DNA from: UBA1146 sp050256555
GTDB taxonomy: Bacteria; Planctomycetota; UBA8108; UBA1146
DNA: 6,047 nt
Assembly (NCBI GenBank): GCA_050256555.1
Contig: JBBWWC010000267.1
Coordinates: forward strand, 1 to 6,047
Direction of reading: 5' to 3'
Below the pieces are notes generated by a model. The model did no database searches. It was not told the DNA's origin and was given only the letters and a program-made list of their open reading frames with translations. The position numbers and the translations under genes were made by a program. Positions 5,648-6,047 of this stretch are shown in pieces; position 1 is the first letter of the stretch; each line of letters starts with the position of its first letter.

Positions 5648-6027
5648 CAGGAGCGTGTCCTGAAGATTTCCAGGCCGACACTGCGGGAGTGGCGTAGCGC
5701 ACCTGGTTTTTCAATCTTGACTCGAGTGGCGACAATCGCTGTATCTTCAAGAATCAGTCGAGCAATCTCCTCGACAAGTCTTTCCAGCAACATGCACTGG
5801 GACTTTTTGACATGTTCGATGATCCGTTTGGTCAGACTTCGATAATCGACCGCTTGTTCGATGTCATCGCTTTGTGCGGCTTCTCTGATGTCAGTCCATA
5901 GGGTCAGATTGATGATGACTTCCTGGCATCGATCTCGTTCTCGGTCATAGATTCCGATGATGGTTCTGACCAGTAGGTCCTCGATCTGGATCCTGTCACA
6001 CTGGGATAGATCCGGGGCATCTTTCAT
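5647..6027 (-). CDS. folB: Dihydroneopterin aldolase
   Basis: A 126-residue cytosolic enzyme that splits 7,8-dihydroneopterin into 6-hydroxymethyl-7,8-dihydropterin and glycolaldehyde. It begins with DRIQIEDLLVRTIIGIYDRE, the family N-terminus. By alignment with S. aureus DHNA, E30 corresponds to E22, Y62 (AVDYRSL) to Y54 and E82 (MLLERLVEEIA) to E74. K107 in VKIEKPGAL is the conserved catalytic lysine, and the end RHSRSVGLEIFR is typical. The length is normal. The ATG at 6027 has AAGGA 7 nt upstream, a good ribosome binding site. The stop overlaps the folK start by one base, so the two enzymes of consecutive steps are translationally linked. Upstream genes and promoter are outside the window. 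FolX-type epimerases are related, but the folK linkage favours FolB. Confidence 0.95.
   Translation of the reverse strand: MKDAPDLSQCDRIQIEDLLVRTIIGIYDRERDRCQEVIINLTLWTDIREAAQSDDIEQAVDYRSLTKRIIEHVKKSQCMLLERLVEEIARLILEDTAIVATRVKIEKPGALRHSRSVGLEIFRTRS
5648..5662 (-). promoter_or_regulatory. Start-codon-adjacent inverted repeat at the folB-folK junction
   Basis: On the coding strand this is CAGGA-CACGC-TCCTG, with the ATG of folK following at once. The perfect 5-bp arms would hide the AGGA ribosome binding site. Its last two bases are part of the folB stop codon, so a ribosome terminating on folB would open it. A role in folB-folK coupling is inferred. Confidence 0.4.
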
Positions 6028-6047
6028 GAAAACGTCCTTCCACCATC

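Overview
The window looks like a piece of a Planctomycetota (PVC-superphylum) chromosome, probably environmental or marine. The main clue is the secreted protein in the middle: a beta-helix ending in a duplicated EF-hand/dockerin-like module with flanking cysteines, a tail style I associate with planctomycetes. The neighbouring metal-transport operon has the gene order and the permease-regulator fusion known from chlamydial ytgABCD, another PVC lineage. The phylum assignment is inference; there is no rRNA or other marker gene here.

Layout. (1) Positions 1-3191, minus strand: a four-gene ABC importer operon for a divalent metal (Mn, Fe or Zn), transcribed leftward and leaving the window. In transcription order it encodes a lipoprotein solute-binding protein, an ATPase, a 407-residue permease fused to a DtxR/MntR-like winged-helix and dimerisation region, and the start of a second permease. 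All three junctions are ATGA overlaps, so the genes should be translated in a coupled way. (2) Positions 3192-3448: a divergent intergenic region with a 14-bp inverted repeat (TTAGCC-TG-GGCTAA) overlapping a candidate promoter for the metal operon. (3) Positions 3449-5083, plus strand: a secreted beta-helix protein with Pmp-like N...GGA coils and a C-terminal dockerin-like domain. Its signal peptide carries a perfect 27-bp tandem duplication. (4) Positions 5153-6027, minus strand, convergent with (3): folB and folK, two folate-pathway genes overlapping by TGATG.

How the genes work together. The binding protein captures the metal outside the membrane, the two paralogous permeases form the channel and the ATPase powers import. 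The regulator-like domain on the first permease could feed back on the operon through the upstream inverted repeat, as reported for chlamydial YtgC-R, but its histidine metal ligands appear to be lost. FolB and FolK catalyse consecutive steps of tetrahydrofolate synthesis. The beta-helix protein has no evident link to either operon.

The two observations most worth checking are the YtgCR-like fusion with degenerate metal ligands, and short inverted repeats ending 0-1 nt before the start codons of all six minus-strand genes (four with perfect 5-bp arms). No RNA gene, CRISPR array, insertion sequence or integrase was seen.
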